NCBI RefSeq assembly: GCF_030719035.1
Contig: NZ_CP132203.1
Coordinates: forward strand, 4,296,501-4,360,500
Length of the DNA: 64,000 nucleotides
Direction: 5' to 3'
From: Hahella sp. HNIBRBA332
Lineage (GTDB): Bacteria; Pseudomonadota; Gammaproteobacteria; Pseudomonadales; Oleiphilaceae
Shown: positions 7,320 through 15,475 of the stretch, piece after piece
How positions within the stretch are numbered: the first letter of the stretch is position 1
Layout of the letters: each line of letters starts with the position of its first letter
The notes under the pieces: generated by a model
Database searches by the model: none
Seen by the model: the letters and a program-made list of their open reading frames with translations, nothing else
What the model was told of the DNA's origin: nothing
Made by a program: the position numbers and the translations under genes

Positions 7320-10028
7320 ATGATTCTCACAAGCAAACTGCAACCGCCTCAGCTACCCGTGCAACTTCTGCCTCGGGACGCCTTGCAACAACGACTTGGC
7401 GGCATAATAAGAAAGCCAGTCACATTGGTGTCGGCGCCGCCGGGCTTTGGCAAAACCACCGCGCTGGCGCAGTTCCTTCATCGCGAACAACTCCCCTACC
7501 TGTGGTACGCCCTGGACGAACAAGACAATACTCCCGGCATATTCTGGCGTTATGTGTGCGCGGGATTCGAGTCCGTATTCCCTAAAGTCGGCCCGCGCAG
7601 CGCGCGCATCCTGTCTGTGGATGACGACGCTTTGAACGCTGTGCGCAGCTTGCTGGATGAGTTGACGCAACTGGGACGCACTTGGCGGCGCCCAAAGAGC
7701 ATGCTGGTGGCGATTGACGATGTGCATTACCTCAACGATCCGGCCTTGTTGCAGCAACTGGATTACTTTCTTGATCATCTGCCGCCCTACCTTCATGTCA
7801 CCCTGATCAGTCGAACGATACCTGCACTGCATATCCCGCGTCGTCAGGTCCGCGACAGCGTTCTGTTGCTGAATGCGGAACACCTGAGGCTCTCTGAAAC
7901 CGAAGCGCCGCAATTTCTGCAAACCCGCCTGGGGATAAGCCTGGACGCATCGGAGATGAAAAAACTGCATCGCCTTACGGAGGGCTGGATCGGCGCATTG
8001 CAACTGTATGGCTTGAACCTGCAGTCACAACCCGCCAATAGGCTGCTCACTCTGAACGCGCCGCCGGAGAATGTGGCCGCCTATCTGGCGGAAGAATGTT
8101 TTCAGCAACAGGACGATTGGGTGCAGACAGGCTTATTGAATCTGGCCCTGGTTCCCCGTTTTAACTTGCAGCTCGCCAACCAGCTTTGCCCTGGCGTCGA
8201 CGCCGCCTTGTTGCTGGAAACCTTGTTAAGGCGGCAGCTGTTTTTATCTGAAACCAGCGCCGATGGCGCCTGGTATCGCTTCCATGATTTGCTGAGGGAT
8301 TGGCTGCTATTGCGCAATCAGGAGCGTCCGCCAGGGGACCTGCAAACGCTGCATGGACAAGCCGCACAATGGTACGCGGAGCAAGGCTATTTTTTGGAGG
8401 CCATGGAGCAGTGGACTCTGGCTGGCGACTGGGAGCAAACCGCATTATGCGCAGGCCGCGCGCTACCGGAGATTCTACGCATGGGGCATTACCCTCTGGT
8501 GGCGCGTCTGCTGGCGAAAATCCCACAAGAGCAACTGCACCGTTATCCTAAGCTCTTGGCCCAGCGGGCATTTTTGCAGTTGACGCGGATGCGCTTCGAC
8601 GAGGTCGAGGCCGACCTGGATCAGGCGGAACGCTACGTGGACGCCATGCTGGAACAATCGCAGAATCCTCCCGCGCTGGCGCAATTGAAACGCCAATACG
8701 GGTTACAGGAGTCTGAGTCCGTCAGGGAGCTGAAATGCATGATCATTCTCGGACGCAGCCACATCGCCCGGATGACGGATAGGCCCAAACTCGCCACCGA
8801 ACAGCTTGAGCAAACCCGCGACTTTCTACCGGAACAGGATTCGCCCTTCACCGCCTGGCTGTTTCAAGGCCTGGGCGCGGACGAATACATTCGTGGTTCA
8901 CTGCATGCCGCGCAGTATCTGCTGATGCGCGCCTTGCGCAGCAGTCGTAAATATGAAGAGGGTTTCTGCCTACTCGCTACCCTTTCCTGGTTGATTCCTG
9001 TGCTTCTCCAGCAAGGCAAGCTGCAATTCGCCAAAGAGCTACTGGAGGAGCAGCAGTCCTGGTTGGAAAGCCGCCACATGCATTGCCTGCCGAACTGGGG
9101 CGCCCTGCACTATCTGCGCCTGTTGATTCTCCTTGAGTTGGAACAACCTGAGGCGGCCAATCAGGAGTTGGAGCGCCTGTGGGACGCCACCGATGACCGA
9201 GTCATGGCGGTGGACCGGGTCTACCACAAATGGGGCGAATTCGCCCTGCGCCTTGCTCAACAAGACTATCCGCAGGCGGAAAAGGCGCTGAATCAGCTGG
9301 ACGCCTATTTCCAGCAACATTTCACTCAGTGGAATTTTGTCGTCCCCAGCCCCGCCACGCTCAAAGTCCTTCTCGACGCGCTGTCAGGCAATCCCTTCCC
9401 CTTGGCGCAGTGGGCCGCGGCTTATGATACCCAGGCGCCTATCGTCAATTTACAGCGACAAACCATTGAGCTGATGATGTACGCCCGCATCAAGATCTAC
9501 CAGCAGGCGGACGTACTGGACCTGCTACTGGAGCGCCTCACTCTTATCCAGAAAGCCGGCAACCTGTACTTTTCCATCAACCTGCTGGTGCTCTGCTGCC
9601 TCAATGAGCTGGCCCAAGCGCGCCCCAGCAGCGCAAGAGAGTTTCTCAGTCAGGCCGTGAACGCCGCGGCGCCTCTCGGCGTGCGTCGCCCCTTTCGGGA
9701 AGAAATCAGTCTATTGCAACCGCTATTAACGGATATGGCGCGACGCGGACACGCGGCGACATTTATCTCAGAACTGACGGCTTATTCACCCTCTCAGGTC
9801 CGCCCGCAGCCTGGCCGCAGCAAATCCCCGTTATTGGAAGAGCTCAGTCAACGAGAAACCACTATTCTGAATCACCTGTCCGCAGGGCGCAGCAACGAGG
9901 AAATCGCACTCGCGCTGAATATCGCCGCCTCCACGGTAAAGACTCACTTGCGCAACATCTACGCTAAACTGGGGGTGCGGCGCAGAACGCAGGCGCTGGC
10001 CATCGCAAGGGAGAACGGCTTAGTGTGA
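7320..10028 (+). CDS. MalT-like LuxR-family ATP-dependent transcriptional regulator (LAL)
   Basis: Large transcription activator of the MalT/LAL type, about 902 residues from the ATG at 7320. An N-terminal STAND NTPase domain carries a Walker A motif APPGFGKTT (residues 39-47) and a Walker B-like region MLVAIDDVHYL. A long TPR-like helical sensor region fills the middle. The C-terminal LuxR helix-turn-helix runs LSQRETTILNHLSAG...STVKTHLRNIYAKLGV. Such proteins usually bind a small inducer plus ATP to activate transcription. The upstream in-frame TTG/GTG codons lack ribosome sites. It is divergent from frmA-fghA, so it may respond to a related metabolite, but the target is not shown by sequence. 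Confidence 0.93.
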   Translation: MILTSKLQPPQLPVQLLPRDALQQRLGGIIRKPVTLVSAPPGFGKTTALAQFLHREQLPYLWYALDEQDNTPGIFWRYVCAGFESVFPKVGPRSARILSVDDDALNAVRSLLDELTQLGRTWRRPKSMLVAIDDVHYLNDPALLQQLDYFLDHLPPYLHVTLISRTIPALHIPRRQVRDSVLLLNAEHLRLSETEAPQFLQTRLGISLDASEMKKLHRLTEGWIGALQLYGLNLQSQPANRLLTLNAPPENVAAYLAEECFQQQDDWVQTGLLNLALVPRFNLQLANQLCPGVDAALLLETLLRRQLFLSETSADGAWYRFHDLLRDWLLLRNQERPPGDLQTLHGQAAQWYAEQGYFLEAMEQWTLAGDWEQTALCAGRALPEILRMGHYPLVARLLAKIPQEQLHRYPKLLAQRAFLQLTRMRFDEVEADLDQAERYVDAMLEQSQNPPALAQLKRQYGLQESESVRELKCMIILGRSHIARMTDRPKLATEQLEQTRDFLPEQDSPFTAWLFQGLGADEYIRGSLHAAQYLLMRALRSSRKYEEGFCLLATLSWLIPVLLQQGKLQFAKELLEEQQSWLESRHMHCLPNWGALHYLRLLILLELEQPEAANQELERLWDATDDRVMAVDRVYHKWGEFALRLAQQDYPQAEKALNQLDAYFQQHFTQWNFVVPSPATLKVLLDALSGNPFPLAQWAAAYDTQAPIVNLQRQTIELMMYARIKIYQQADVLDLLLERLTLIQKAGNLYFSINLLVLCCLNELAQARPSSAREFLSQAVNAAAPLGVRRPFREEISLLQPLLTDMARRGHAATFISELTAYSPSQVRPQPGRSKSPLLEELSQRETTILNHLSAGRSNEEIALALNIAASTVKTHLRNIYAKLGVRRRTQALAIARENGLV

Positions 10029-10190
10029 TAGGTTGAAGGTGATATTGAAAAAGCGCTGGGATATGGATGGTTTCAGCAGCCTCTTCTGGAAGTCGTCAAC
10101 CATCGAGCCATACCCTGAGCCTTGCTGAGTGATGGCTGAAGCCAGCTCTCTACCCAGGATTTCCTGTATGTCACGCACTTTGAGTTTCAT
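10020..10190 (-). CDS. small orphan ORF, 56 residues, with upstream dyad
   Basis: A short frame starting MKLKVRDIQEILGREL and ending FNITFNLSH, convergent with and overlapping the regulator stop by nine bases. I do not recognise the family. The N-terminal segment (VRDIQEILGRELASAI) could be a helix pair as in small DNA-binding or antitoxin proteins, but this is speculative. A perfect 7-bp-arm dyad sits 15-33 bases upstream of the ATG where an operator would lie. No clear Shine-Dalgarno is seen. It could be a remnant of a longer antitoxin-like gene. Confidence 0.35.
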   Translation of the reverse strand: MKLKVRDIQEILGRELASAITQQGSGYGSMVDDFQKRLLKPSISQRFFNITFNLSH

Positions 10191-10204
10191 TCATTCGCCG
10201 CTGT

Positions 10205-10223
10205 TACGACACTATATGTCGTA
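10205..10223. promoter_or_regulatory. operator-like dyad TACGACA-N5-TGTCGTA
   Basis: Perfect inverted repeat with 7-base arms and a 5-base AT-rich spacer (CTATA), directly upstream of the 56-codon ORF and about 80 bases before the PEP-CTERM gene. Size and symmetry fit a dimeric helix-turn-helix repressor site. The binding protein is unknown. Confidence 0.5.
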
Positions 10224-10242
10224 GCAAAAGGTATCATTTCAG

Positions 10243-10259
10243 CTCTCTCTGGGAGAGAG
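10243..10259. repeat. short hairpin CTCTCTC/GAGAGAG
   Basis: Seven-base arms around a three-base loop, between the dyad and the PEP-CTERM gene. It may be a leader hairpin of that gene. There is no T-run after it. Confidence 0.3.
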
Positions 10260-10305
10260 TCCCCTTCATTCAATATTCGTCCAACTCACTGAAGATAAAA
10301 GGCTT

Positions 10306-10575
10306 ATGCAGTTCAAAGCAATTCTATTCATTGCGGCCTCATCGCTTTGCGCAACGGCGGCGGCGTCCACACTAGCGACGCAAGCCAGCGTTGGCGATCA
10401 GACGCTGATCCCGGTCGAATCCGAAGCTCACTTACAGAATGTGGATCTGCCGATATATCACGCCAACACACAGTCGGCGCCGCCACATGATCTGGCCGCG
10501 CCAGAACCCGCTTATATCGCGCTTCTGGGGCTGGGAGCGATGGCGCTGCTTTTGCGCCGACGCTCCTCCCACTGA
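10306..10575 (+). CDS. short PEP-CTERM sorting-signal protein
   Basis: 89-residue exported protein. It has an N-terminal signal peptide (FKAILFIAASSLCATAAAS), a short central part without recognisable domain, and a C-terminal tripartite signal: PEP at residues 66-68 (AAPEPAYIA), a hydrophobic stretch (LLGLGAMALLL), then a basic tail RRRSSH. This is the PEP-CTERM architecture recognised by exosortase, which anchors or processes proteins in exopolysaccharide-producing Gram-negatives. AAAGG lies seven bases before the ATG. No exosortase gene is in the window. The mature part is only about 45 residues, unusually small for this class. Confidence 0.75.
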   Translation: MQFKAILFIAASSLCATAAASTLATQASVGDQTLIPVESEAHLQNVDLPIYHANTQSAPPHDLAAPEPAYIALLGLGAMALLLRRRSSH

Positions 10576-10584
10576 CAATCAGCA

Positions 10585-11166
10585 TCAGGCAGCCTGTTTA
10601 CCGTCATATGGGGTTGTCTGACGCGCTCCTTGTAAAGCTTGCGCCCACCAGACCAGACGATCCAGCATAATGTCCATGGACTTTTGCGCGCGCGCAGGGG
10701 CCAACAGCTCTCCGTTCTCGTCAAACTGCTCCCAGGCGCTGACGAAACTGACGGTATCCCTTACTGTCACTGCGTGCAGCTCCGCAAACACCAGACGCAG
10801 CTGCTCCACCGCCCGCAGACCACCGGAAATACCGCCATAGGATACAAACGCCACCGGTTTGGCGCGCCATTCGCTGTTCACGGAGTCAATCACGAACTTC
10901 AAAGGCGCGGGATAGCCATGATTATATTCCGGCGTCACGACGACGAACGCGTCCGCCTGTCCAATGCGACGGCACAGCGCTTCGACCGCAGGCGGACGCT
11001 CACGTTGATGGTACGGAGGCAGCGCCAGTTCCGCCGGGTCAATCATATCCAGATTCAATCCCTGACGATTAAGAATGCGTCCGCCAGCCCAGCGCGCCAC
11101 TTTGTCGCAGAAGCGCCCTTCCCGAGTGCTGCCATAGATCAACGCCACGTTAATATCATTGCCCAT
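10585..11166 (-). CDS. NAD(P)H-dependent FMN reductase
   Basis: Flavodoxin-fold reductase of about 193 residues. The phosphate loop of the FMN site is YGSTREGRFCD (residues 10-20), and the conserved TPEYNHGYP (about 78-86) plus SYGGISGG (about 108-115) complete the family signature. Such enzymes pass electrons from NAD(P)H to FMN, quinones, azo dyes or metals. It is divergent from soxR with a near-consensus SoxR box between them, which points to a role in redox-cycler defence. GGAG precedes the ATG. The substrate is not known. Confidence 0.92.
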   Translation of the reverse strand: MGNDINVALIYGSTREGRFCDKVARWAGGRILNRQGLNLDMIDPAELALPPYHQRERPPAVEALCRRIGQADAFVVVTPEYNHGYPAPLKFVIDSVNSEWRAKPVAFVSYGGISGGLRAVEQLRLVFAELHAVTVRDTVSFVSAWEQFDENGELLAPARAQKSMDIMLDRLVWWAQALQGARQTTPYDGKQAA

Positions 11167-11214
11167 AAATCATTACTCCAAAGAGGTTGTTATCAAGTCT
11201 GCGGCAGTGTAAAA

Positions 11215-11232
11215 CCTCAACTTAACTTTAGG
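11215..11232. promoter_or_regulatory. SoxR box
   Basis: CCTCAACTTAACTTTAGG matches the 18-base SoxR operator CCTCAAGTTAACTTGAGG at 16 positions. It lies 15 bases upstream of the soxR start and about 50 bases upstream of the divergent FMN reductase start. This fits autoregulation and SoxR activation of the reductase. Confidence 0.8.
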
Positions 11233-11247
11233 TCAAGAGGTATTTTT

Positions 11248-11709
11248 ATGGCGAAGCTCAATGCCTGTAACGCCTACAAAGAACTCAGCGTCGGAGAAGT
11301 GGCGAAACGTAGCGGCGTCGCGGTGTCCACCCTGCATTTCTACGAATCCAAAGGATTGCTGAAGAGCCGTCGCAACTCCGGCAATCAGCGTCGTTATCCA
11401 AGAGGCGTCCTGCGGAGGGTAGCGATCATCAAGGTGGCGCAGCGCACCGGAGTGCCTTTGTCAGCGATCAGGGACGCCTTGTCCACCCTGCCCGAAGGGC
11501 GCGCGCCCAGCGCGGCGGACTGGCGGCGTTTATCAGAACAATGGAAAGAAGTGCTGAATGACCGTATACGCAAACTCATCCAGTTAAGGGATCAACTGGA
11601 TGAGTGCATCGGTTGCGGCTGTCTTTCGATGGAGGATTGCCCACTGCGCAATCCCTGGGACGAATTGGCGGCGCAAGGCCCTGGGCCGCGCTTATTGGAG
11701 CAGGATTAA
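11248..11709 (+). CDS. soxR: redox-sensitive MerR-family activator SoxR
   Basis: 153-residue MerR-family regulator. The winged helix-turn-helix at 12-50 reads LSVGEVAKRSGVAVSTLHFYESKGLL, followed by a dimerisation helix. The [2Fe-2S] cluster cysteines are 120, 123, 125 and 131 in ECIGCGCLSMEDC, the SoxR signature. Oxidation by redox-cycling compounds switches on target promoters. AGAGG lies upstream of the ATG at 11248; a longer in-frame extension upstream runs through the neighbouring promoter and is not coding. There is no soxS here, as expected outside enterics, where SoxR directly controls a few reductase or efflux genes. Confidence 0.97.
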   Translation: MAKLNACNAYKELSVGEVAKRSGVAVSTLHFYESKGLLKSRRNSGNQRRYPRGVLRRVAIIKVAQRTGVPLSAIRDALSTLPEGRAPSAADWRRLSEQWKEVLNDRIRKLIQLRDQLDECIGCGCLSMEDCPLRNPWDELAAQGPGPRLLEQD

Positions 11710-11755
11710 CGCCGGCTAGCGCCAGGGCGGTTAAATCGTTTATGAGTGTTGAAGC

Positions 11756-12697
11756 TCAGGGACGCTCGTGTAAAAACCAACGGCGGGTTTTCATGAGCGA
11801 ACGGGCGTGATCACGCAGGAGAACCCCAGCCAGCGCCGTGGTGCAAGGCGCCAGCGCTTCCTGTTCACAGGCCAGCTCAAAGGATTCGAAAATATCCTTT
11901 GGCCCCGACTTGGCGTTGAACTGCAGCATGGTTCCGTAATGGGCCACCAGCTCTGCGCCGTACTTGTCATGCCAATGTCGCAACATGGCGATACAGGCTT
12001 CCGACCCCACATTCTCGGCGCCGTACCAATGCATATACGCGAGCGCTTCCCAAGGTTTTGTGGTCGGCAACAGCATTAACGCCTGCGCCTGCCCCTGGGG
12101 CTCGTACCAGTCGATATGGTCGCAGTACTCCGGCTCCAGCACGTCGCCAGCGCCGGAGTATTGTATTTCCCATTCCAACATCCAGCGCTCGAATTCAAAG
12201 TAGCTATTGATCCGCTTCTCGGCGATCAATTTATTGATTTCATCCAGAGAGGGAACTTTGCCAAAACGCTCTTTGGTATGACCGATGCTGTACTCGAAGT
12301 TCTCCTCCAGATCTTCGGAGTACAGGCGATTATGGGCCGCCAGGACCGCCTGAATATCAGCCATCTCCGCGCCGGCGCAGATCGCCTGCGGCGAGAGATC
12401 CCGATCCGCTCCCGACGGCTCCCACCCATAAGGACGGCGCATAAACGCATCCTCGTTGAGCACCGCCTCGCGCCAGCTGCCGGCATCATTCAACCAGCAT
12501 GCATGCAACACCGGCCACATGCCGGTCTGTTCGGAAATAGAGCGAAACTCCGCCCACAAATCCATCGCCTCTCCGGCGGTAATTTCAACAGCGAAGGCCT
12601 TCCGTGCAACGCCCGGCACATCCATCATCACGACTTCATGCTCGTCATAACCGATCCCACTGAGAATCTCACATAACTGGTCTTCGGTTTCTAACAT
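11756..12697 (-). CDS. DUF4253-domain protein
   Basis: About 313 residues, cytoplasmic. The C-terminal third carries the DUF4253 pattern: WEALAYMHWYGAENV, then CIAMLRHWHDKYGAELVAHY and a segment of the type seen after it in the family. The N-terminal two thirds are acidic and Trp-rich and I cannot assign them. The function of DUF4253 proteins is unknown; some occur near toxin/immunity genes, but no such neighbour is seen here. The ATG at 12697 has AGGAAGG upstream; a GTG at 12715 would overlap that site and is less likely. The gene stands alone. Confidence 0.82.
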   Translation of the reverse strand: MLETEDQLCEILSGIGYDEHEVVMMDVPGVARKAFAVEITAGEAMDLWAEFRSISEQTGMWPVLHACWLNDAGSWREAVLNEDAFMRRPYGWEPSGADRDLSPQAICAGAEMADIQAVLAAHNRLYSEDLEENFEYSIGHTKERFGKVPSLDEINKLIAEKRINSYFEFERWMLEWEIQYSGAGDVLEPEYCDHIDWYEPQGQAQALMLLPTTKPWEALAYMHWYGAENVGSEACIAMLRHWHDKYGAELVAHYGTMLQFNAKSGPKDIFESFELACEQEALAPCTTALAGVLLRDHARSLMKTRRWFLHERP

Positions 12698-12942
12698 TGC
12701 GCAACCTTCCTTCACTTCTAACAGGTTCTATATGTGGCCAACTTTTTTACTCATATCTTGAGTTTAGTAGCAGGAAAACTTTAAACCAAACACCAGCTGG
12801 CAATCCTATGTAAACGATTGTGTAATCTGTGCAATACCGCAGCCAATCTATACCTGCGGGATATACTGTACTGAAAGCCGAGTCGTTGCAGGTGAATTTA
12901 TCGGATCGCCCTTTTCTATAAGGGCCTAGACAGGAGACTCAC

Positions 12943-14079
12943 ATGAAGTTGGCGGAAGGATCCCGGTTCCAAGCACTGGATGCAATGCGTGGCATAGCAG
13001 CGTTAGCTGTGGTGTTCTTTCACCTGTATATAAACCTGTGGCGCGAACTCCACTGGTTGCCCGAACCCATACGCGCGATGCTTAACTATGGCTACCTCGG
13101 CGTATCGACATTTTTTGTACTGAGCGGCTTCGTTATCGCTCATACCGTTCGTTGCGAGGAGGCTGATTTCCGTTATATGGGAAAGTTCGCCCTGCGTCGG
13201 GCGATTCGCCTTGATCCGCCATATTGGGCTTCCATCGCCATCACAATTATCCTGGCGCTGCTGGTGCAAAGAGTATTTCAGGTGGCGCAGATATACCCGA
13301 CAGTGGAAAATGTCATCGCCCATATTTTTTACCTGCAATACTTTTTAGGATATCCACCAGTCATATCAGAGGTGTACTGGACACTTTGCATTGAAGTCCA
13401 GCTCTACCTCTTCCTCGTTCTGGTGTATGTATTGGCTAATAAGTTAAAGGCATGGCGCAATATCGATATATTGCGATACAGCTTACTGTTTATGTTCGCT
13501 GTAGGCGTAATATCCGTTCTACAGACCCATAAAACGTTACCCGGCCTGCTGCAAGGCTTGTTTCTCCCTTACTGGCATTATTTCTTTCTCGGGGTATCGG
13601 CTTATTATGCATTAAGCGGTGTCGCCTGGATGAAGTATCTGTTTTTTGCGTTTGTGGGCGTAGAAGTCTTACTCCAAAGCACCGCCAGTGTGAACGGATA
13701 TGTCGTCGTAGGGCTCGCCAGTGTGGCGCTTATCTACCTATTTGGCCTGGCGGGCTGGCTCGCCACAGGATTGACGCAATGGCCTCTGCAATACTTGGGA
13801 AAAATATCCTACAGCCTCTATCTGATACACTCCGATATCGGTTGGAAAGCCGTCTCTTTCGGCAAGCGACTGCTCGAAGACCAAACCATAACGCCACTTT
13901 TATCCATGCTTCTGTTTTTGCTTGGATTGATAGTCAGCCTTGTTGCGGCGCAATGTCTTTATTGGATGGTTGAGCGTCCTTCCATTCAGCTGGCGAAAAA
14001 GATAAAACGCCTTTCCTCTAAAAACACTTCCCCCAGACATAAGGCCACAGGAAACGTTCCAGAGAAAGGCGTTCATTAA
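12943..14079 (+). CDS. acyltransferase 3 family membrane protein
   Basis: 378-residue integral membrane protein with about ten hydrophobic segments. The N-terminal signature FQALDAMRGIAALAVVFFH contains the conserved Arg and His of the acyltransferase-3 (OafA/NodX-like) family. These enzymes acylate cell-surface polysaccharide or other exported molecules from the inner membrane. Downstream hallmarks include GVSTFFVLSGFVIA and ALRRAIRLDPPYW (usual form RR..Ri.P.y). AGGAG lies upstream of the ATG. No glycosyltransferases are adjacent, so the acceptor is unknown. Confidence 0.93.
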   Translation: MKLAEGSRFQALDAMRGIAALAVVFFHLYINLWRELHWLPEPIRAMLNYGYLGVSTFFVLSGFVIAHTVRCEEADFRYMGKFALRRAIRLDPPYWASIAITIILALLVQRVFQVAQIYPTVENVIAHIFYLQYFLGYPPVISEVYWTLCIEVQLYLFLVLVYVLANKLKAWRNIDILRYSLLFMFAVGVISVLQTHKTLPGLLQGLFLPYWHYFFLGVSAYYALSGVAWMKYLFFAFVGVEVLLQSTASVNGYVVVGLASVALIYLFGLAGWLATGLTQWPLQYLGKISYSLYLIHSDIGWKAVSFGKRLLEDQTITPLLSMLLFLLGLIVSLVAAQCLYWMVERPSIQLAKKIKRLSSKNTSPRHKATGNVPEKGVH

Positions 14080-14109
14080 CGCACTTGAATGATCAGTCAG
14101 GCTATTTAC

Positions 14110-14559
14110 TTACCAGTCCCTTCTCCCATGAAACCCGCGTTTGGCGTGTTTCTCAATAAACGCCACCAACGTGGCTTTCTGTTCTGCAGTCAGGGTGCTG
14201 TGCAGTCTGGTGAGAGTAGGCAGTACGCCAGCGACCGCTTCATTCATTTGCTGTTGGTGCGCTTCAAATGCCGTCAGGATTTTTGCTTCATCCAGTTCCT
14301 CACTGTTGATCTGCGCGATCAGCAACTCATGGGCGCCTTCCCGTTCTGATTTCATTTTCTGTTTCGCCGCCTGGATCTGCGCAAGCAGTTCATCCAGTAT
14401 GACCTGTTGATCTGCGTTGAGTTCAAGCTCATCGCTGACCCACTCCTTGGCGTGCTCCCAGCGTTTTTCAGGATCATAGCGACAGGCCATCGCTCCTAAA
14501 GACATTGCGGCGATCAATATCCACAACATAGGTTTTCTGACGTACTTACCCATTTTCAT
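14110..14559 (-). CDS. Spy/CpxP-family periplasmic protein
   Basis: About 149 residues. A signal peptide (MLWILIAAMSLGAMA) ends before a Cys, so a lipoprotein is possible, although the box is not canonical. The mature part is helical with two LTxxQ-type motifs: LNADQQVILDEL near the start and LTAEQKATLVAF near the end, the mark of Spy/CpxP and ZraP relatives. Such proteins act as periplasmic chaperones and damp a CpxA-type kinase. It is divergent from a CpxR/CpxA-like pair. GAGGAT lies before the ATG at 14559; upstream in-frame ATGs lack a site. Confidence 0.85.
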   Translation of the reverse strand: MKMGKYVRKPMLWILIAAMSLGAMACRYDPEKRWEHAKEWVSDELELNADQQVILDELLAQIQAAKQKMKSEREGAHELLIAQINSEELDEAKILTAFEAHQQQMNEAVAGVLPTLTRLHSTLTAEQKATLVAFIEKHAKRGFHGRRDW

Positions 14560-14794
14560 AGCGCGTATCCTCGTGATGTTTAACATGATGATCAACGTGC
14601 TCAGTGTAGGATGACGCTCGCGGCTATTCTTTTCACCGCCGTATCGGCTTGTTTCACTTTGTAACGACATATCGCCATGATAAAAAAGGATTTTTTCGAC
14701 AGAGAAACAAATCCTTGAAACTTTGCCGCTACAGCGCCGATTACAGTCGCACTATGATGTCATTCCGATTTCCCTTTTTTCGCCGCGAATACTT
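14560..14794. promoter_or_regulatory. divergent region between cpxP-like and cpxR-like genes
   Basis: About 235 bases. GAAAC direct repeats (14704-14708 and 14717-14721) and a GTTAC-N5-GAAAC pair on the minus strand near 14652-14666 faintly resemble the spaced direct-repeat layout of CpxR boxes. The match to GTAAA-N5-GTAAA is imperfect, so I report it only as a candidate. Confidence 0.3.
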
Positions 14795-15475
14795 ATGAAG
14801 TTGTTGCTGATTGATGACGATAATGACCTGGCGCGTCTGCTAAACCGCTACTTTCAGCGTTTTGGCTGGGAGCTTCGACATGCTTCCGCGCCGTCAATCG
14901 CCTATGCGCAATTAAAGCAAAGCCAGCCCGACGCGATTATTCTGGACGTCATGTTGCCGGAGGAAGATGGGTTTTCCGTGTGCCGCAAGCTTCGCCATGA
15001 CTACACAACGCCCATCATCATGCTGACGGCCCGGGGCGAAGTGACGGACCGGATCGTTGGCTTGGAGTTAGGCGCCGATGATTATCTGCCGAAGCCGTTT
15101 GAACCAAGGGAGCTCGCCGCGCGTATTCAAAGCATTACCCGTCGCCACGTCTCTGCGGAAAAACCCTCGCCTGTAATGCAATTCCGTGATTTGGAGATTA
15201 ACCCAACGACACAGGAAGCGCTCGTGTCCGGACGCCCGCTTACGCTGACCACGTCCGAGTTCCGCCTGCTGCAGCTATTCGCCTCCGCTCCCGGTAAAGT
15301 GTTTTCCCGCGACGAAATCATGAACAGTCTCAAAGGTACGGAAGTGGAGCTGTTCTCCCGCGCAATAGATATTACAGTCAGCCGCCTGCGTCAGAAAATG
15401 AAGACGAAAAGTAAAAGGGAGTTCATAAAGACCGTCTGGGGAGCGGGTTACCGATTTGTCGGAGAAGCGCCGTAA
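14795..15475 (+). CDS. OmpR-family response regulator, CpxR-like
   Basis: 226 residues. Receiver domain with acidic cluster IDDD (6-9), phospho-acceptor Asp51 (IILDVMLP) and Lys100 (LPKPF), then a winged-helix DNA-binding domain ending in FIKTVWGAGYRF. The order and sequence (RLLNRYFQRFG, ADDYLPKPFEPRELAARI) resemble CpxR and RstA. It overlaps the kinase start (TAATG), so the two are translationally coupled. With a CpxP-like gene divergently placed, a Cpx-type envelope stress function is the best inference. I chose the ATG at 14795; the longer frame upstream crosses the promoter. Confidence 0.9.
   Translation: MKLLLIDDDNDLARLLNRYFQRFGWELRHASAPSIAYAQLKQSQPDAIILDVMLPEEDGFSVCRKLRHDYTTPIIMLTARGEVTDRIVGLELGADDYLPKPFEPRELAARIQSITRRHVSAEKPSPVMQFRDLEINPTTQEALVSGRPLTLTTSEFRLLQLFASAPGKVFSRDEIMNSLKGTEVELFSRAIDITVSRLRQKMKTKSKREFIKTVWGAGYRFVGEAP

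Noticed and set aside
10639..11247. N-terminal extension of soxR by about 200 codons
   Set aside because: It runs antisense through the FMN reductase gene and across the SoxR box; SoxR proteins are about 150 residues.
12116..12676. Plus-strand frame of 186 codons
   Set aside because: It is antisense to the DUF4253 gene, which has a ribosome site and recognisable family pattern.
14560..14794. Confident CpxR box
   Set aside because: Only imperfect GAAAC/GTTAC repeats, so not claimed as a site.
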